The translations under genes were made by a program, and so were the position numbers. Below the pieces are notes generated by a model, which saw only the letters and a program-made list of their open reading frames with translations, was not told the origin of the DNA and made no database searches. From contig RDXG01000201.1 in NCBI GenBank assembly GCA_004292785.1, positions 1 through 36,978 of the forward strand: DNA of 36,978 bases, given 5' to 3'. This DNA is from Bacteroidota bacterium. Lineage in GTDB: Bacteria; Bacteroidota; Bacteroidia; Cytophagales; Thermoflexibacteraceae. Shown here piece after piece: positions 25,301 to 32,996 of the stretch. Position 1 is the stretch's first letter. The number at the start of each line of letters is the position of its first letter.

Positions 25301-25599
25301 TCCAACTCTACGGTGGAATGATAAACAAAAATTTTTATGCGATTATAAGGCGAATAACCCACCATATCAATCGTTTTCGAAAAATCGCTTTCGGCATATT
25401 GAGCTGCTAATTTGGCAATTTCTAAACCTTCCCCATAAAAATAAATCTCAAAATTTTGGGTAAGCAAATATTTCCATTCAAAACTTTGATGTTGGATTCT
25501 ATTTTTGCCAAAATTATTCCCTGAAAACCACCAAGGATATTGGGCTTGTGCCAAAAAAGTAGAAAATAATAAGACCAATACTAAAAATATTTTTTTCAT
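22399..25599 (-). CDS. TolB-like propeller and outer-membrane barrel fusion protein with degenerate peptidase-MA-like N-domain
   Basis: This 1066-residue exported protein starts with a signal peptide (MKKIFLVLVLLFSTFLAQA, cut before Gln20). Residues about 45-270 look like a gluzincin/peptidase-MA-type domain: LTQGITNVLIAQMMYGG and LLVLPEWFLSGASAYTAEGW are family blocks, but the HExxH zinc motif is absent. WD40/PD40-like repeats follow (about 290-600) with DLNIPLISWKDNETLAI, SDDGNWLVMSA, VVFTSNRLNDS and LFLSDQRGIVNLF. The C-terminal third (about 700-1066) has alternating-hydrophobic strands and ends in an aromatic residue (GYDF), typical of an outer-membrane barrel. Such proteins are common in Cytophagales and often annotated as TolB-like. 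It has its own -7 element, and is divergent from the RelA/SpoT gene. Surface or transport role is inferred only. Confidence 0.87.
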   Translation of the reverse strand: MKKIFLVLVLLFSTFLAQAQYPWWFSGNNFGKNRIQHQSFEWKYLLTQNFEIYFYGEGLEIAKLAAQYAESDFSKTIDMVGYSPYNRIKIFVYHSTVELDQSNIGLSQQDFAIGGQTDFFKPEVEVAFTGHKASFKKMLTQGITNVLIAQMMYGGNLKERLQSAYLLVLPEWFLSGASAYTAEGWSLELDDYMRDMLLNRKIVKLSNLEGKDAQRVGQSIWNFVAEEYGSSNVASIMNLTRIVRDEEASFRNTLGLEFDDFLKKWKNYYLKQFDSLEKDHQKPNERQKLEYNKKNTFYNHVKIQPKGEWVAYTENKKGRYRVRLKNLISKAEKTIFSGGYKVINQDFDLNIPLISWKDNETLAIIDAKKGKNTLWLYKIGQKARIERVFNEFEHIEDLDVSDDGNWLVMSAENHGKSDIYEYSLVSKSINQLSNDEYDDLHPHYLRNSRDVVFTSNRLNDSLVFLQKNIEISDRFNIFLYKSQEKRLQRITNTLSNDSKPLPINENYILFLSDQRGIVNLFRYDLTEQISTQISNFEYSLQNYDFIGKKLAQIMFFKGKDQIFVSDFDVNQSFFTQKTVRQQILDFRQLSINKAKKKNQEKQEKEVAKNKEIEVEEPKIDSIKTIAVMVDEVDTDNYQFDATISKPKRKKLLKDYNPLAQIDQYNVNKLTSFGNPKSYETQFGVANTNFYPVIDPLRDWGLVLEGSISDVLENHKVKAGIFNFTNLANSATYVEYDYLKGRFDYRFRAERSSLRKEFQAFAQRYVLNKAIASITYPLSVASSLRFSPFLASTSFSVSSPFVPNIQSIPDQNVSYGGFSAEFIFDNSVVTSLNMMNGIKFKVSYENYTGLGKDEKSFGNLAVDLRVYKQLGRAFMFASRLSYGTFFGNSRKNYRLGGMSNWISFKEDPLPNKDPLYPNASLPANDYSDLLFTQYITGLRGFNYNKLFGNNYILFNAEIRMSILPLLKNVGLTSNFFRNLQFIAFTDVGSCWTGVSPFNRENSLNTIEIETKPFFAKVSNFKNPFLMSYGAGVRTTVLGYFTKFDVAWGVDDQIISSAQYYWTLGYDF

Positions 25600-25870
25600 C
25601 AGTTTTGTATGCTCTTGAATAAATTAGAAATTTTAATGATTATTTTGACTAAAATCTAATAATCTTTATAATTGACAAAACTAGAAAAATATTTTAGAAT
25701 ATTTTAATTTTTGTTGATCTTGTTTGGTATTATTTATTTTTATAAAATTTATTTTTTAGTCAAAAATTTTTATTTTTATAAATTAATGATTAACTTAAAT
25801 TCGTATCGCAGACAAAAAACATAATTTACTGATAATGAACAATATATAAATCACATAAAAATATTCTCTT
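25600..25870. other. Divergent promoter region, no gene
   Basis: These 271 bp between the TolB-like gene (leftward) and the RelA/SpoT gene (rightward) are very AT-rich. I see one minus-strand -7 element (25676-25683), but no convincing TAnnTTTG element on the plus strand for the RelA/SpoT gene, and no ORF or strong hairpin. Confidence 0.6.
25676..25683 (-). promoter_or_regulatory. Candidate -7 element for the TolB-like gene
   Basis: Minus-strand TAGTTTTG (25683-25676) fits TAnnTTTG, giving a leader of about 70 nt before the start at 25599. A matching TTTG at the usual upstream distance was not found. Confidence 0.4.
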
Positions 25871-28174
25871 ATGGAATCGCTAGTTCCCAAACCAATAGAA
25901 GTGCTGATTGGTCAGCCTGTTCAAAAAAATCCGATGATAGCCAATAATACAAGCAATATAGACGGCTTCACCGATCCTGAAAAGAAGCAGATTTTGAAAC
26001 GTTATCGCCACTTACTTCGCAGAGCTGCCCCTGTAATTAAGGACAAGCAAGATTCTCGCAGGATAAGAGAAGCGTTTAATTTGGCGCTCACCGCACACGG
26101 AGCAGTCCGCAGACGTTCTGGTGAGCCGTATATTTATCACCCTTTGGAGGTGGCTAGAATTGTGGTTGATGATATGGGACTTGGGGTTACGTCAATCATT
26201 GCTGCTTTGCTTCATGATGTGGTCGAAGATACTGAATTTCAGTTAGTTGATATTGAAAAAATATTTGGAGAACGGGTAGCGCGTTGTGTAGATGGACTCA
26301 CAAAAGTAAAAGGAGCTTTTGAAAAAGGCAAATCCGAACAAGCCGAAAATTTCAAAAAGATGCTTCTGACCATTACCGAAGACATCAGGGTAATGTTTGT
26401 AAAAATTGCCGACAGGTTGCACAATATGCGTACTTTGGAAAATATGCCCAAAGACAAACAACTCAAAATTCAGTCTGAAACGCAATATATTTTTGCCCCA
26501 CTTGCGCACCGATTAGGGCTTTATAACATCAAATCTGAACTCGAAGATTTATGTTTGAAATATACCGATCCACAACATTTTTACGAAATTCAGGAAAAAC
26601 TGGAACAAACCAAAGATGCAAGGGAAAAATTTATCAAAAAATTTGTCAAACCCATTGATGACAAACTAAAAGAAGCAGGCTTTGACTTTGAGATCAAACA
26701 CCGACTCAAATCCATTCATTCTATTTGGAGCAAAATCAAAAATCAAGGCATTTCTTTCGAAGAAATTTATGATATTTTTGCGGTCAGAGTCATTTTAAAT
26801 TCGCCTGTCGAACAAATAGAACAAGAGCGCGAAGACTGTTGGCGAATCTATGCAATTCTCACCCACAACTACAAAGCAAGCCCAGAACGAACCAGAGATT
26901 GGATTAGTTTTCCGCGTGCCAACGGTTACGAATCTTTGCATACAACCGTAATGAGTGACATGGGAAAATGGGTTGAAGTGCAAATCAGAACCCGAAGAAT
27001 GGACGACATTGCCGAAAAAGGTTTGGCAGCACATTGGAAATACAAACAAAAAACAGGAGGAGCAAGCGACGCCGATCACGCCATCGAAGAATGGTTGAAA
27101 AAAGTACGCGAAACTCTCGAAAACAAAGACCTTTCCGCACTCGAATTGCTCAAAGATTTTAGGGCAAATTTGTTTAAAAACGAAATTTATATTTTTACGC
27201 CAAACGGTGATCTCAAATCATTTCCTGGCGGTTCTACGGTTTTGGATTTTGCCTTCGAAATTCATAGTCAAATTGGTTCGCATTGCATGGGAGCAAAAGT
27301 AAACGGAAGTTTAGTTCCTTTAAATCATGTACTTTCCAACGGTGATCAGGTAGAAATTTTGAAATCTACCAAAATGAAAGTCAATGATGGTTGGTTAAAA
27401 TTTGTTACTACTTCTAAGGCGCGCGCCAAAATTAAAGAATACCTCAAATACGATCAGCGAAAAGTAATTCTTGAAGGCAAAGAAATTTTGAACAGAAAGC
27501 TCAAACAAATGAAATTGACGCTTTCCCCAGAAATTGTTTTGCAATTAATGGGTTATTTTGATGTCAAATCAGAACCAGATTTGTTTTTTCAGATTGGCAA
27601 AGGAATCATTGATCACAAACAAATCAAACGTTTCCAAGACAACAACGAGGAGCAGAAAAATAGCACCAAATTCATTGCCGACGATGCCAAAACATTCAAG
27701 GATAAAATGAAGCAGCAAAACCAAAGCGATGAACTCATTATTGGTAAAAATGAAACTCAAATAGAATACAAATTGGCGCAATGTTGTAATCCTGTGCCAG
27801 GTGATGATATTTTTGGCATTGCCACTTCCGCCAAAGGAATAAAAGTACATCGAACAAATTGCCCAAATGCAGTCGATATTATGGCTTCTTTTGGTTACCG
27901 AATCATTAAAGCGCGTTGGGCTTCCGACACTTCACAGGTTTTTGAATTGAGTTTTAAAATCATTGGCACAGACCGCGTGGGTTTGGTTAATGACGTAACC
28001 AGAGTCATCAGCCGAATGAAAGTAAACATGACAGGCATCAATTTTATGAGCAACGGCGGCGTGTTCGAAGGTGATATTTCGCTAACTGTTCATGACAAAA
28101 AAGAGGCTGATATTTTGATCGAAACTCTTGCACACATCAACGGAGTGGTGAAAGTAAATCGAGTTGATCTTTAA
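25871..28174 (+). CDS. rsh: Bifunctional (p)ppGpp synthetase/hydrolase (RelA/SpoT homologue)
   Basis: The 767-residue protein makes and degrades the alarmone (p)ppGpp. The hydrolase HD domain is intact: RRSGEPYIYHP (about 81-91), LLHDVVEDT (His115, Asp116, with Glu119-Asp120) and VKIADRLHNMRTL. The synthetase domain contains FEEIYDIFAVRVI and RANGYESLHTTVM, followed by TGS (IYIFTPNGDLKSFPGGSTVLDFAFEIHSQIG region, about 437-470), a Cys-containing zinc-finger-like KLAQCCNPVPGDDIFG and a C-terminal ACT domain. Length is typical. The first 21 residues are poorly conserved-looking; Met22 is an alternative start. Expected to be the stringent-response enzyme of this genome. Confidence 0.96.
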   Translation: MESLVPKPIEVLIGQPVQKNPMIANNTSNIDGFTDPEKKQILKRYRHLLRRAAPVIKDKQDSRRIREAFNLALTAHGAVRRRSGEPYIYHPLEVARIVVDDMGLGVTSIIAALLHDVVEDTEFQLVDIEKIFGERVARCVDGLTKVKGAFEKGKSEQAENFKKMLLTITEDIRVMFVKIADRLHNMRTLENMPKDKQLKIQSETQYIFAPLAHRLGLYNIKSELEDLCLKYTDPQHFYEIQEKLEQTKDAREKFIKKFVKPIDDKLKEAGFDFEIKHRLKSIHSIWSKIKNQGISFEEIYDIFAVRVILNSPVEQIEQEREDCWRIYAILTHNYKASPERTRDWISFPRANGYESLHTTVMSDMGKWVEVQIRTRRMDDIAEKGLAAHWKYKQKTGGASDADHAIEEWLKKVRETLENKDLSALELLKDFRANLFKNEIYIFTPNGDLKSFPGGSTVLDFAFEIHSQIGSHCMGAKVNGSLVPLNHVLSNGDQVEILKSTKMKVNDGWLKFVTTSKARAKIKEYLKYDQRKVILEGKEILNRKLKQMKLTLSPEIVLQLMGYFDVKSEPDLFFQIGKGIIDHKQIKRFQDNNEEQKNSTKFIADDAKTFKDKMKQQNQSDELIIGKNETQIEYKLAQCCNPVPGDDIFGIATSAKGIKVHRTNCPNAVDIMASFGYRIIKARWASDTSQVFELSFKIIGTDRVGLVNDVTRVISRMKVNMTGINFMSNGGVFEGDISLTVHDKKEADILIETLAHINGVVKVNRVDL

Positions 28175-28179
28175 AATGT

Positions 28180-28208
28180 AAAACGAACATTCTTGTTCGT
28201 TTTCTTTT
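28180..28208 (+). terminator. Rho-independent terminator of the RelA/SpoT gene
   Basis: AAAACGAACA (28180-28189), loop TTCT, TGTTCGTTTT (28194-28203), followed by CTTTTGTTT. The stem is perfect and begins 5 bp after the stop codon. Confidence 0.8.
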
Positions 28209-28264
28209 GTTTGGGCAAACAGAAATGTTCGCACTACAATACTTTTTTAATCTAATTTTTTTTA

Positions 28265-28272
28265 TATTTTTG
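28265..28272 (+). promoter_or_regulatory. -7 element for the D-Ala-D-Ala ligase-like gene
   Basis: TATTTTTG (28265-28272) matches TAnnTTTG and lies about 20 bp upstream of the start at 28293. No clear TTTG is seen at the expected upstream distance. Confidence 0.4.
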
Positions 28273-28292
28273 CAAAAACAAAACAATCATTT

Positions 28293-30197
28293 ATGGGCAA
28301 AATACGCATAGGAATTTTTTTTGGTGGCATTTCGCGTGAACGTGAAATTTCTTTTGTAGGTGGCAGAACGGTTTATGAAAATTTGGATCGGGCTTTATTT
28401 GAAGCGATACCTATTTTTGTGGATAGTTTGGGCAATTTTATTATTCTTGACGAACAATATATTTACGCAAATTCTATCCGTGATTTTTATCCGCCTCTTG
28501 CGCTTATTTCCAAATCGCCTTTTCGATATTACATCGAATCGAGCCAACCATCGGAAAGTGAATTGATGCGAAATATTGCCTTAATTGGTACTCGATTACA
28601 CATTCAAGATTTAAAAAAACACATCGATTTTGCTTTTATTGCCATGCACGGACCGCATGGAGAAGATGGAAGTTTGCAAGGCTTACTCGAATGGTTGGGC
28701 ATACCTTATTCGGGTTGTGGAATGTTGGCTTCTGCTATTGGCATTGACAAAGTGGTTCAAAATACACTCATTGGACAAGTAAACGGACAAGAAAAAACTT
28801 TTCTTACTTTAAACCGAAAAGATTGGTTATACATAGATAAAGCCGATTATTTCGAGGAAATAAAAAGCAAAATAGGCTTGCCAATCGTGATCAAAGCACC
28901 GCATCAAGGCTCTTCTATTGGTGTTTCTATTGTTAGCGAAGACAGTTTAGAAAAATTTGTAGCAGGTGTAAATCAATGTTTTTTTAGCAAAGAAATTCAA
29001 AAAAAACAATGGACTACACTCAATTATAAAGAGAAAATTAATTTTATGAACGATCTTTGTGATCTGGGCAAAGGAATCGGTTTGCCTGTGGTTTTCGAAG
29101 ATCAATCGCAATTAGGAGGAGATTTGGGCGAAATTGTTTTTGCACAACCTGCTGCACTTTTGGAAAAACTCAACGAATATTTTGAATATGCCGAAAATTC
29201 TGCCGTAATTTATTCCACCGAAGGCGAATCGCAAATTATGTTTGAAAATTTCATTCATGGCAGAGAATTTACTTGTGCGGTTATTCAAGACGAAAATGGA
29301 AAAGCAATTTCTTTGTTGCCTTCCGAAATTATCAAACACAAAGGTTTTTTCGATTTTGCGTCAAAATACCAAACCAACGATGTCGAGGAAATAATTGTGA
29401 TGCAAACCGAAGACGAGGACATCAAAAAAATTCAGCAGGAAGCAAGCAAAGTTTTTGAAAGCCTAAACTTTAATGTTTATGTCCGAATAGATGGTTTTTT
29501 GACTGCGGACAAAAAAATATTTTTGCAAGACCCAAACACCATTCCAGGAATGTCGCCAACTTCTTTTATTTTCAAACAATTTGCTGAAATTGGCTTTTCT
29601 GCGACTCAAACCATCAATTATTTGATCAGAACTTCTTTGCAACAAAGAGTTTTTTCGGGCAAACGTGGGCATTCTCTTAGAAATTTTTTAGAAGAATTTG
29701 ATGCAAAACTAGAAAATCATTTGCAAGAAAAAAGCAAAAGAAAAAAAGTTGCCATCATTTTGGGCGGTTTTACCAGCCAAAAATACGATTCTTTGGCAAT
29801 AGCAAAAAAAGTTTTTACCAAAATTTCTGCTTCTGAAAATTACGAACCATTGGTATTTTTCTTGACAGGAACGTGGGAAAATCATCAATTATACCAAATT
29901 CCGATCAATTTGTTATTTAGGGATCATTTGAATCAAGTAGAAAAAGGTTTGTATAGTTCCAAAAACAAATTTGTGGAAGACACCATCGAAAAAACAAGTC
30001 ATTTGGCGAAAAAATATGTTGGAAAAGCAATTTTTGAACCCGAAAAAATGACTTATTTGCAAATGGCAAAAATAGTCAATTCTGCTTTTTTATGCGTCGA
30101 CGAAGATCACGAAAACAAGGATTTTCTGGTCAAAAATCAAATTAAAGCCGTAAAATTGCGCATGAAATGCAAATTGGCAAAAGAAGATTATTTATAA
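28293..30197 (+). CDS. D-Ala-D-Ala ligase-like protein with a second partial ligase module
   Basis: The 634-residue protein is nearly twice the usual length (~310-370). Residues 1-480 form an ATP-grasp D-Ala-D-Ala ligase fold: IGIFFGGISREREIS (Ddl N-domain), AMHGPHGEDGSLQGLLEWLGIPYSG (about 118-141), VIKAPHQGSSIGVS and FENFIHGREFTCAV. An extra ~65-residue stretch interrupts the ATP-grasp part. The Mg-binding Glu-x-Asn of normal Ddl is here LQDPNTIPGM (Asp413, Asn415). Residues 484-634 begin again as a Ddl N-domain (VAIILGGFTSQKYDSLAIAK), but stop before any ATP-grasp half, so this is a partial duplicate. The canonical product would be the peptidoglycan dipeptide; the changed metal site makes activity uncertain. 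The gene has its own promoter and a hairpin after it. Confidence 0.88.
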   Translation: MGKIRIGIFFGGISREREISFVGGRTVYENLDRALFEAIPIFVDSLGNFIILDEQYIYANSIRDFYPPLALISKSPFRYYIESSQPSESELMRNIALIGTRLHIQDLKKHIDFAFIAMHGPHGEDGSLQGLLEWLGIPYSGCGMLASAIGIDKVVQNTLIGQVNGQEKTFLTLNRKDWLYIDKADYFEEIKSKIGLPIVIKAPHQGSSIGVSIVSEDSLEKFVAGVNQCFFSKEIQKKQWTTLNYKEKINFMNDLCDLGKGIGLPVVFEDQSQLGGDLGEIVFAQPAALLEKLNEYFEYAENSAVIYSTEGESQIMFENFIHGREFTCAVIQDENGKAISLLPSEIIKHKGFFDFASKYQTNDVEEIIVMQTEDEDIKKIQQEASKVFESLNFNVYVRIDGFLTADKKIFLQDPNTIPGMSPTSFIFKQFAEIGFSATQTINYLIRTSLQQRVFSGKRGHSLRNFLEEFDAKLENHLQEKSKRKKVAIILGGFTSQKYDSLAIAKKVFTKISASENYEPLVFFLTGTWENHQLYQIPINLLFRDHLNQVEKGLYSSKNKFVEDTIEKTSHLAKKYVGKAIFEPEKMTYLQMAKIVNSAFLCVDEDHENKDFLVKNQIKAVKLRMKCKLAKEDYL

Positions 30198-30223
30198 ACA
30201 AAAGTCAATTTCTAAAATTTTTC

Positions 30224-30258
30224 AGACGCTTTTGAAAGCAATGTTTTTGAAAGCGTCT
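30224..30258 (+). terminator. Hairpin after the ligase-like gene
   Basis: AGACGCTTT (30224-30232) pairs with AAAGCGTCT (30250-30258) across a 17-base loop. An A-rich, not T-rich, tail follows on the plus strand, so termination is plausible but weak. Confidence 0.5.
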
Positions 30259-30322
30259 AAAAATTAAAAATCAATGATTTTAGCCCATTCATAACCCATT
30301 CTATAAAATAGTCAAATACGCA

Positions 30323-30355
30323 TTTGCTTTTTAAAAAAAAATTATTGCATATTTG
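30323..30355 (+). promoter_or_regulatory. Candidate topA promoter
   Basis: TTTG (30323-30326), 21-bp spacer, CATATTTG (30348-30355), which matches TAnnTTTG at all but the first base. The implied leader is about 115 nt. A weaker option is TATTTTG close to 30450. Confidence 0.35.
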
Positions 30356-30476
30356 CACGTTTTTTGAAAGTCATTGTTTCGTTGTTCAAATAAAAAAAAT
30401 GATTTTTTTAATCGAAAATCAAATTTTTACGTAATCCTATTTTGTATCAAATTTTATATCAAAAAAATCATCTAAA

Positions 30477-32918
30477 ATGCAAAAAAATCTAGTCATTGTC
30501 GAGTCGCCTGCGAAAGCAAAAACTATTGAGAAATATTTGGGAGCAGATTTTACGGTCAAATCTAGTTTTGGTCATGTTCGAGACTTAACCAAAGGAAATA
30601 ATGCTATTGATGTTAAAAACAACTTTAAGCCGACTTATATAGTTACTGATGACAAGAAAAAAGTTATTGACGAGCTAAAAAGTTTGGTCAAAAACGTGGA
30701 AACAGTCTGGTTAGCAACCGATGATGACCGCGAGGGAGAAGCTATTTCTTGGCATTTGAAAGAGGCATTAGGACTAAAAGATAACACCAAAAGAATTGTT
30801 TTTAGGGAAATTACCAAAACCGCCATCGTAAAAGCCATACAAAATCCGAGAACAATAGATGTAGATTTAGTAAATGCACAGCAAGCCCGCAGAATTTTAG
30901 ACAGATTGGTAGGTTTTGAACTTTCGCCAATTCTTTGGAAAAAAATACAATCAGGTTTATCGGCAGGCAGAGTGCAATCTGTGGCAGTCCGTCTGGTCGT
31001 AGAACGTGAAAGAGAAGTAGAAAAATTTAATCCCGTACCCACTTTTAGAGTCAGTGCCTTGTTTGATTTGGAAAATGGAAAACAATTAGAAGCCGTTTTA
31101 GCCCGAAAAATTGAACTCGAAAAAGATGCTTTAGACTTTTTGGAAAAATGCAAAAGCGCAATTTTTACCATCAAAAATTTAGAGAAAAAACCGCGAAAAA
31201 AATCGCCTTCACCGCCTTTTACTACTTCAACTTTGCAACAGCAAGCCAGCTTAAAATTGCGTTTTTCGGTGGCTCAAACCATGACTTTGGCACAAAAACT
31301 CTACGAAGCAGGACATATTTCTTATATGAGAACTGATTCGGTTAATTTGTCAGAAGAGGCAATCAATTCGGCTGTAGCAGAAATTACAAAATCTTTTGGG
31401 CAAAATTATGTCGAAGTCAGAAAATACAAAACCCATTCCGATTCGGCACAAGAAGCTCACGAAGCCATCAGACCAACCAATTTTGCGGTCAGACAAGCAG
31501 GAAATGACGACAACGAAAAACGTTTGTACGAACTGATTTGGCAGCGCGCCATCGCTTCACAAATGGCAGACGCTTTGATCGAAAAAACAACCGCAACCAT
31601 CGATATTTCTTCACAAACCGAAGATTTGATCGCCACAGGCGAAGTCATTAGGTTCGAAGGTTTTTTGAAAGTTTACATTGATGTTTCCGCAGACGAGTCC
31701 GAAGAAGACGAAAATAAAGGAATGTTGCCACCGCTAAACATTGGTCAAGTCCTAAATTTGAACCAAATGAATGCCGTAGAACGTTTTTCAAGACCTTTAC
31801 CACGTTATGCAGAAGCTAGTTTGGTAAAAAAATTGGAAGAATTGGGCATCGGCAGACCTTCTACTTATGCGCCAATTATTTCGACGATTCAACAAAGAGG
31901 TTACGTAATCAAAGATCAAAGAGAAGGCAAAGAACGAAAATACAAAAAATTGACTTTGCAAAATAATTTGATTGGTTCAAAAATATTGACTGAAATTGTA
32001 GGCGCAGAAAAGGCAAAGCTTTTTCCAACAGATGTCGCAATGGTTGTAAACGATTTTTTGGTTAAATATTTCGAAACCATTATGGATTATCAGTTTACGG
32101 CAAAAGTTGAAACCCAATTTGACCAAATTGCCAACGGAAAAACCCAATGGCAAAAAATGTTAAGCACTTTTTACGCAGACTTTCACGACAAAGTAGAAGC
32201 CACGCAAACACAAGTAGAACGCAGCGAAGTAAAAAGTTCGAGAGTGTTGGGCATCGATCCAAAATCAGGCAAAGAAGTCATTGCAAGATTGGGGCGTTAT
32301 GGAGCTTTGGTTCAAATCGGCATTACAGACGAAAATAGCCCTGAAAAACCAAAATTTGCAAGTTTACAAAAAGGACAATTTTTAGAAACCATCAGTTTGT
32401 CAGAAGCCTTAGAACTTTTCAAATTACCGCGAGAGATCGCCCTTTACGAAAACGAGCCAATGGTTGCCGCCATCGGAAGATTTGGCGCTTATGTTCGCCA
32501 CAAAGGTATATTTTATTCTTTGGGAAAAGAACACGATCCAATTTCCGTTTCTGAAACCGAAGCCGTACAAATTATTGAGGCAAAAAGAAATTTAGATGCC
32601 AACAAACTTATCAAAGATTTTACAGAAAATCCTGATGTAAAAATTTTGAATGGCAGATGGGGAGCATACATTGCCGTAGGAACTTTGAACGTAAAAATTC
32701 CGAAAGAATTAAGAGAAAATCCTGCGGAAATTAGTTTGGAAAAATGTTTAGAATTAGCCGCCGCCATGCCCGAAGGCAAGAAAAAACAGGCAGAAGCCAA
32801 AACCAAAAAGCAAGCCGCAAGCAAACCAAAGGCAAAAACTACCACCAAAAAGGCAAGTAAACCAAAAGCAGAAAAAGCGGAAAGCAAGGCAAAACCCAAA
32901 GCTACAAAAAAGAAATAA
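30477..32918 (+). CDS. topA: DNA topoisomerase I
   Basis: The 813-residue type IA topoisomerase relaxes negative supercoils. Its TOPRIM domain has NLVIVESPAKAKTIEKYLG (residues 4-22) and the acidic triad in ATDDDREGE (Asp82-Asp84, Glu88). The active-site Tyr283 is in ISYMRTDSVNLS, and EELGIGRPSTYAPII (approx 450-465) is the usual conserved block. The C-terminal part has repeated TopoI_C-type modules (LGIDPKSGKEVIARLGRYGALVQIG, EPMVAAIGRFGAYVRHKG, LNGRWGAYIAVG) in place of zinc fingers, and ends in a Lys/Ala-rich basic tail of about 50 residues that probably adds non-specific DNA binding. Start agrees with the family. Housekeeping gene; ends at the long inverted repeat. Confidence 0.96.
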   Translation: MQKNLVIVESPAKAKTIEKYLGADFTVKSSFGHVRDLTKGNNAIDVKNNFKPTYIVTDDKKKVIDELKSLVKNVETVWLATDDDREGEAISWHLKEALGLKDNTKRIVFREITKTAIVKAIQNPRTIDVDLVNAQQARRILDRLVGFELSPILWKKIQSGLSAGRVQSVAVRLVVEREREVEKFNPVPTFRVSALFDLENGKQLEAVLARKIELEKDALDFLEKCKSAIFTIKNLEKKPRKKSPSPPFTTSTLQQQASLKLRFSVAQTMTLAQKLYEAGHISYMRTDSVNLSEEAINSAVAEITKSFGQNYVEVRKYKTHSDSAQEAHEAIRPTNFAVRQAGNDDNEKRLYELIWQRAIASQMADALIEKTTATIDISSQTEDLIATGEVIRFEGFLKVYIDVSADESEEDENKGMLPPLNIGQVLNLNQMNAVERFSRPLPRYAEASLVKKLEELGIGRPSTYAPIISTIQQRGYVIKDQREGKERKYKKLTLQNNLIGSKILTEIVGAEKAKLFPTDVAMVVNDFLVKYFETIMDYQFTAKVETQFDQIANGKTQWQKMLSTFYADFHDKVEATQTQVERSEVKSSRVLGIDPKSGKEVIARLGRYGALVQIGITDENSPEKPKFASLQKGQFLETISLSEALELFKLPREIALYENEPMVAAIGRFGAYVRHKGIFYSLGKEHDPISVSETEAVQIIEAKRNLDANKLIKDFTENPDVKILNGRWGAYIAVGTLNVKIPKELRENPAEISLEKCLELAAAMPEGKKKQAEAKTKKQAASKPKAKTTTKKASKPKAEKAESKAKPKATKKK

Positions 32919-32920
32919 AT

Positions 32921-32992
32921 AATGTAGCACAGGCTTTAGCCTGTGAAAAACCTGATAATAGGTAAATCACAGGCTAAAGCCTGTGTTACATT
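32921..32992. repeat. Long inverted repeat (REP-like, also possible bidirectional terminator)
   Basis: The arms 32921-32945 and 32968-32992 pair along 25 bp with one G-T wobble, around a 22-base loop. The inner part of each arm, CACAGGCTTTAGCCTGTG (left) and CACAGGCTAAAGCCTGTG (right), is itself palindromic, so two smaller hairpins can form instead of one large one. It sits between the convergent topA and SGNH hydrolase genes, 2 bp after the topA stop. The palindromic caggcttta-gcctg core and its location are typical of repetitive extragenic palindromic elements. Confidence 0.8.
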
Positions 32993-32996
32993 ATTT

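Larger units (their letters stand above)
30198..30476. other. Intergenic region upstream of topA, no gene
   Basis: 279 bp of very AT-rich sequence containing the hairpin at 30224-30258 and the candidate topA promoter at 30323-30355. I see no continuation of the ligase-like reading frame and no other ORF. Confidence 0.6.

Noticed and set aside
30198-30476. Frameshifted continuation of the ligase-like gene
   Set aside because: The region holds a hairpin and stops in all frames soon after; no ATP-grasp residues could be read in the other frames, so the C-terminal truncation seems genuine.
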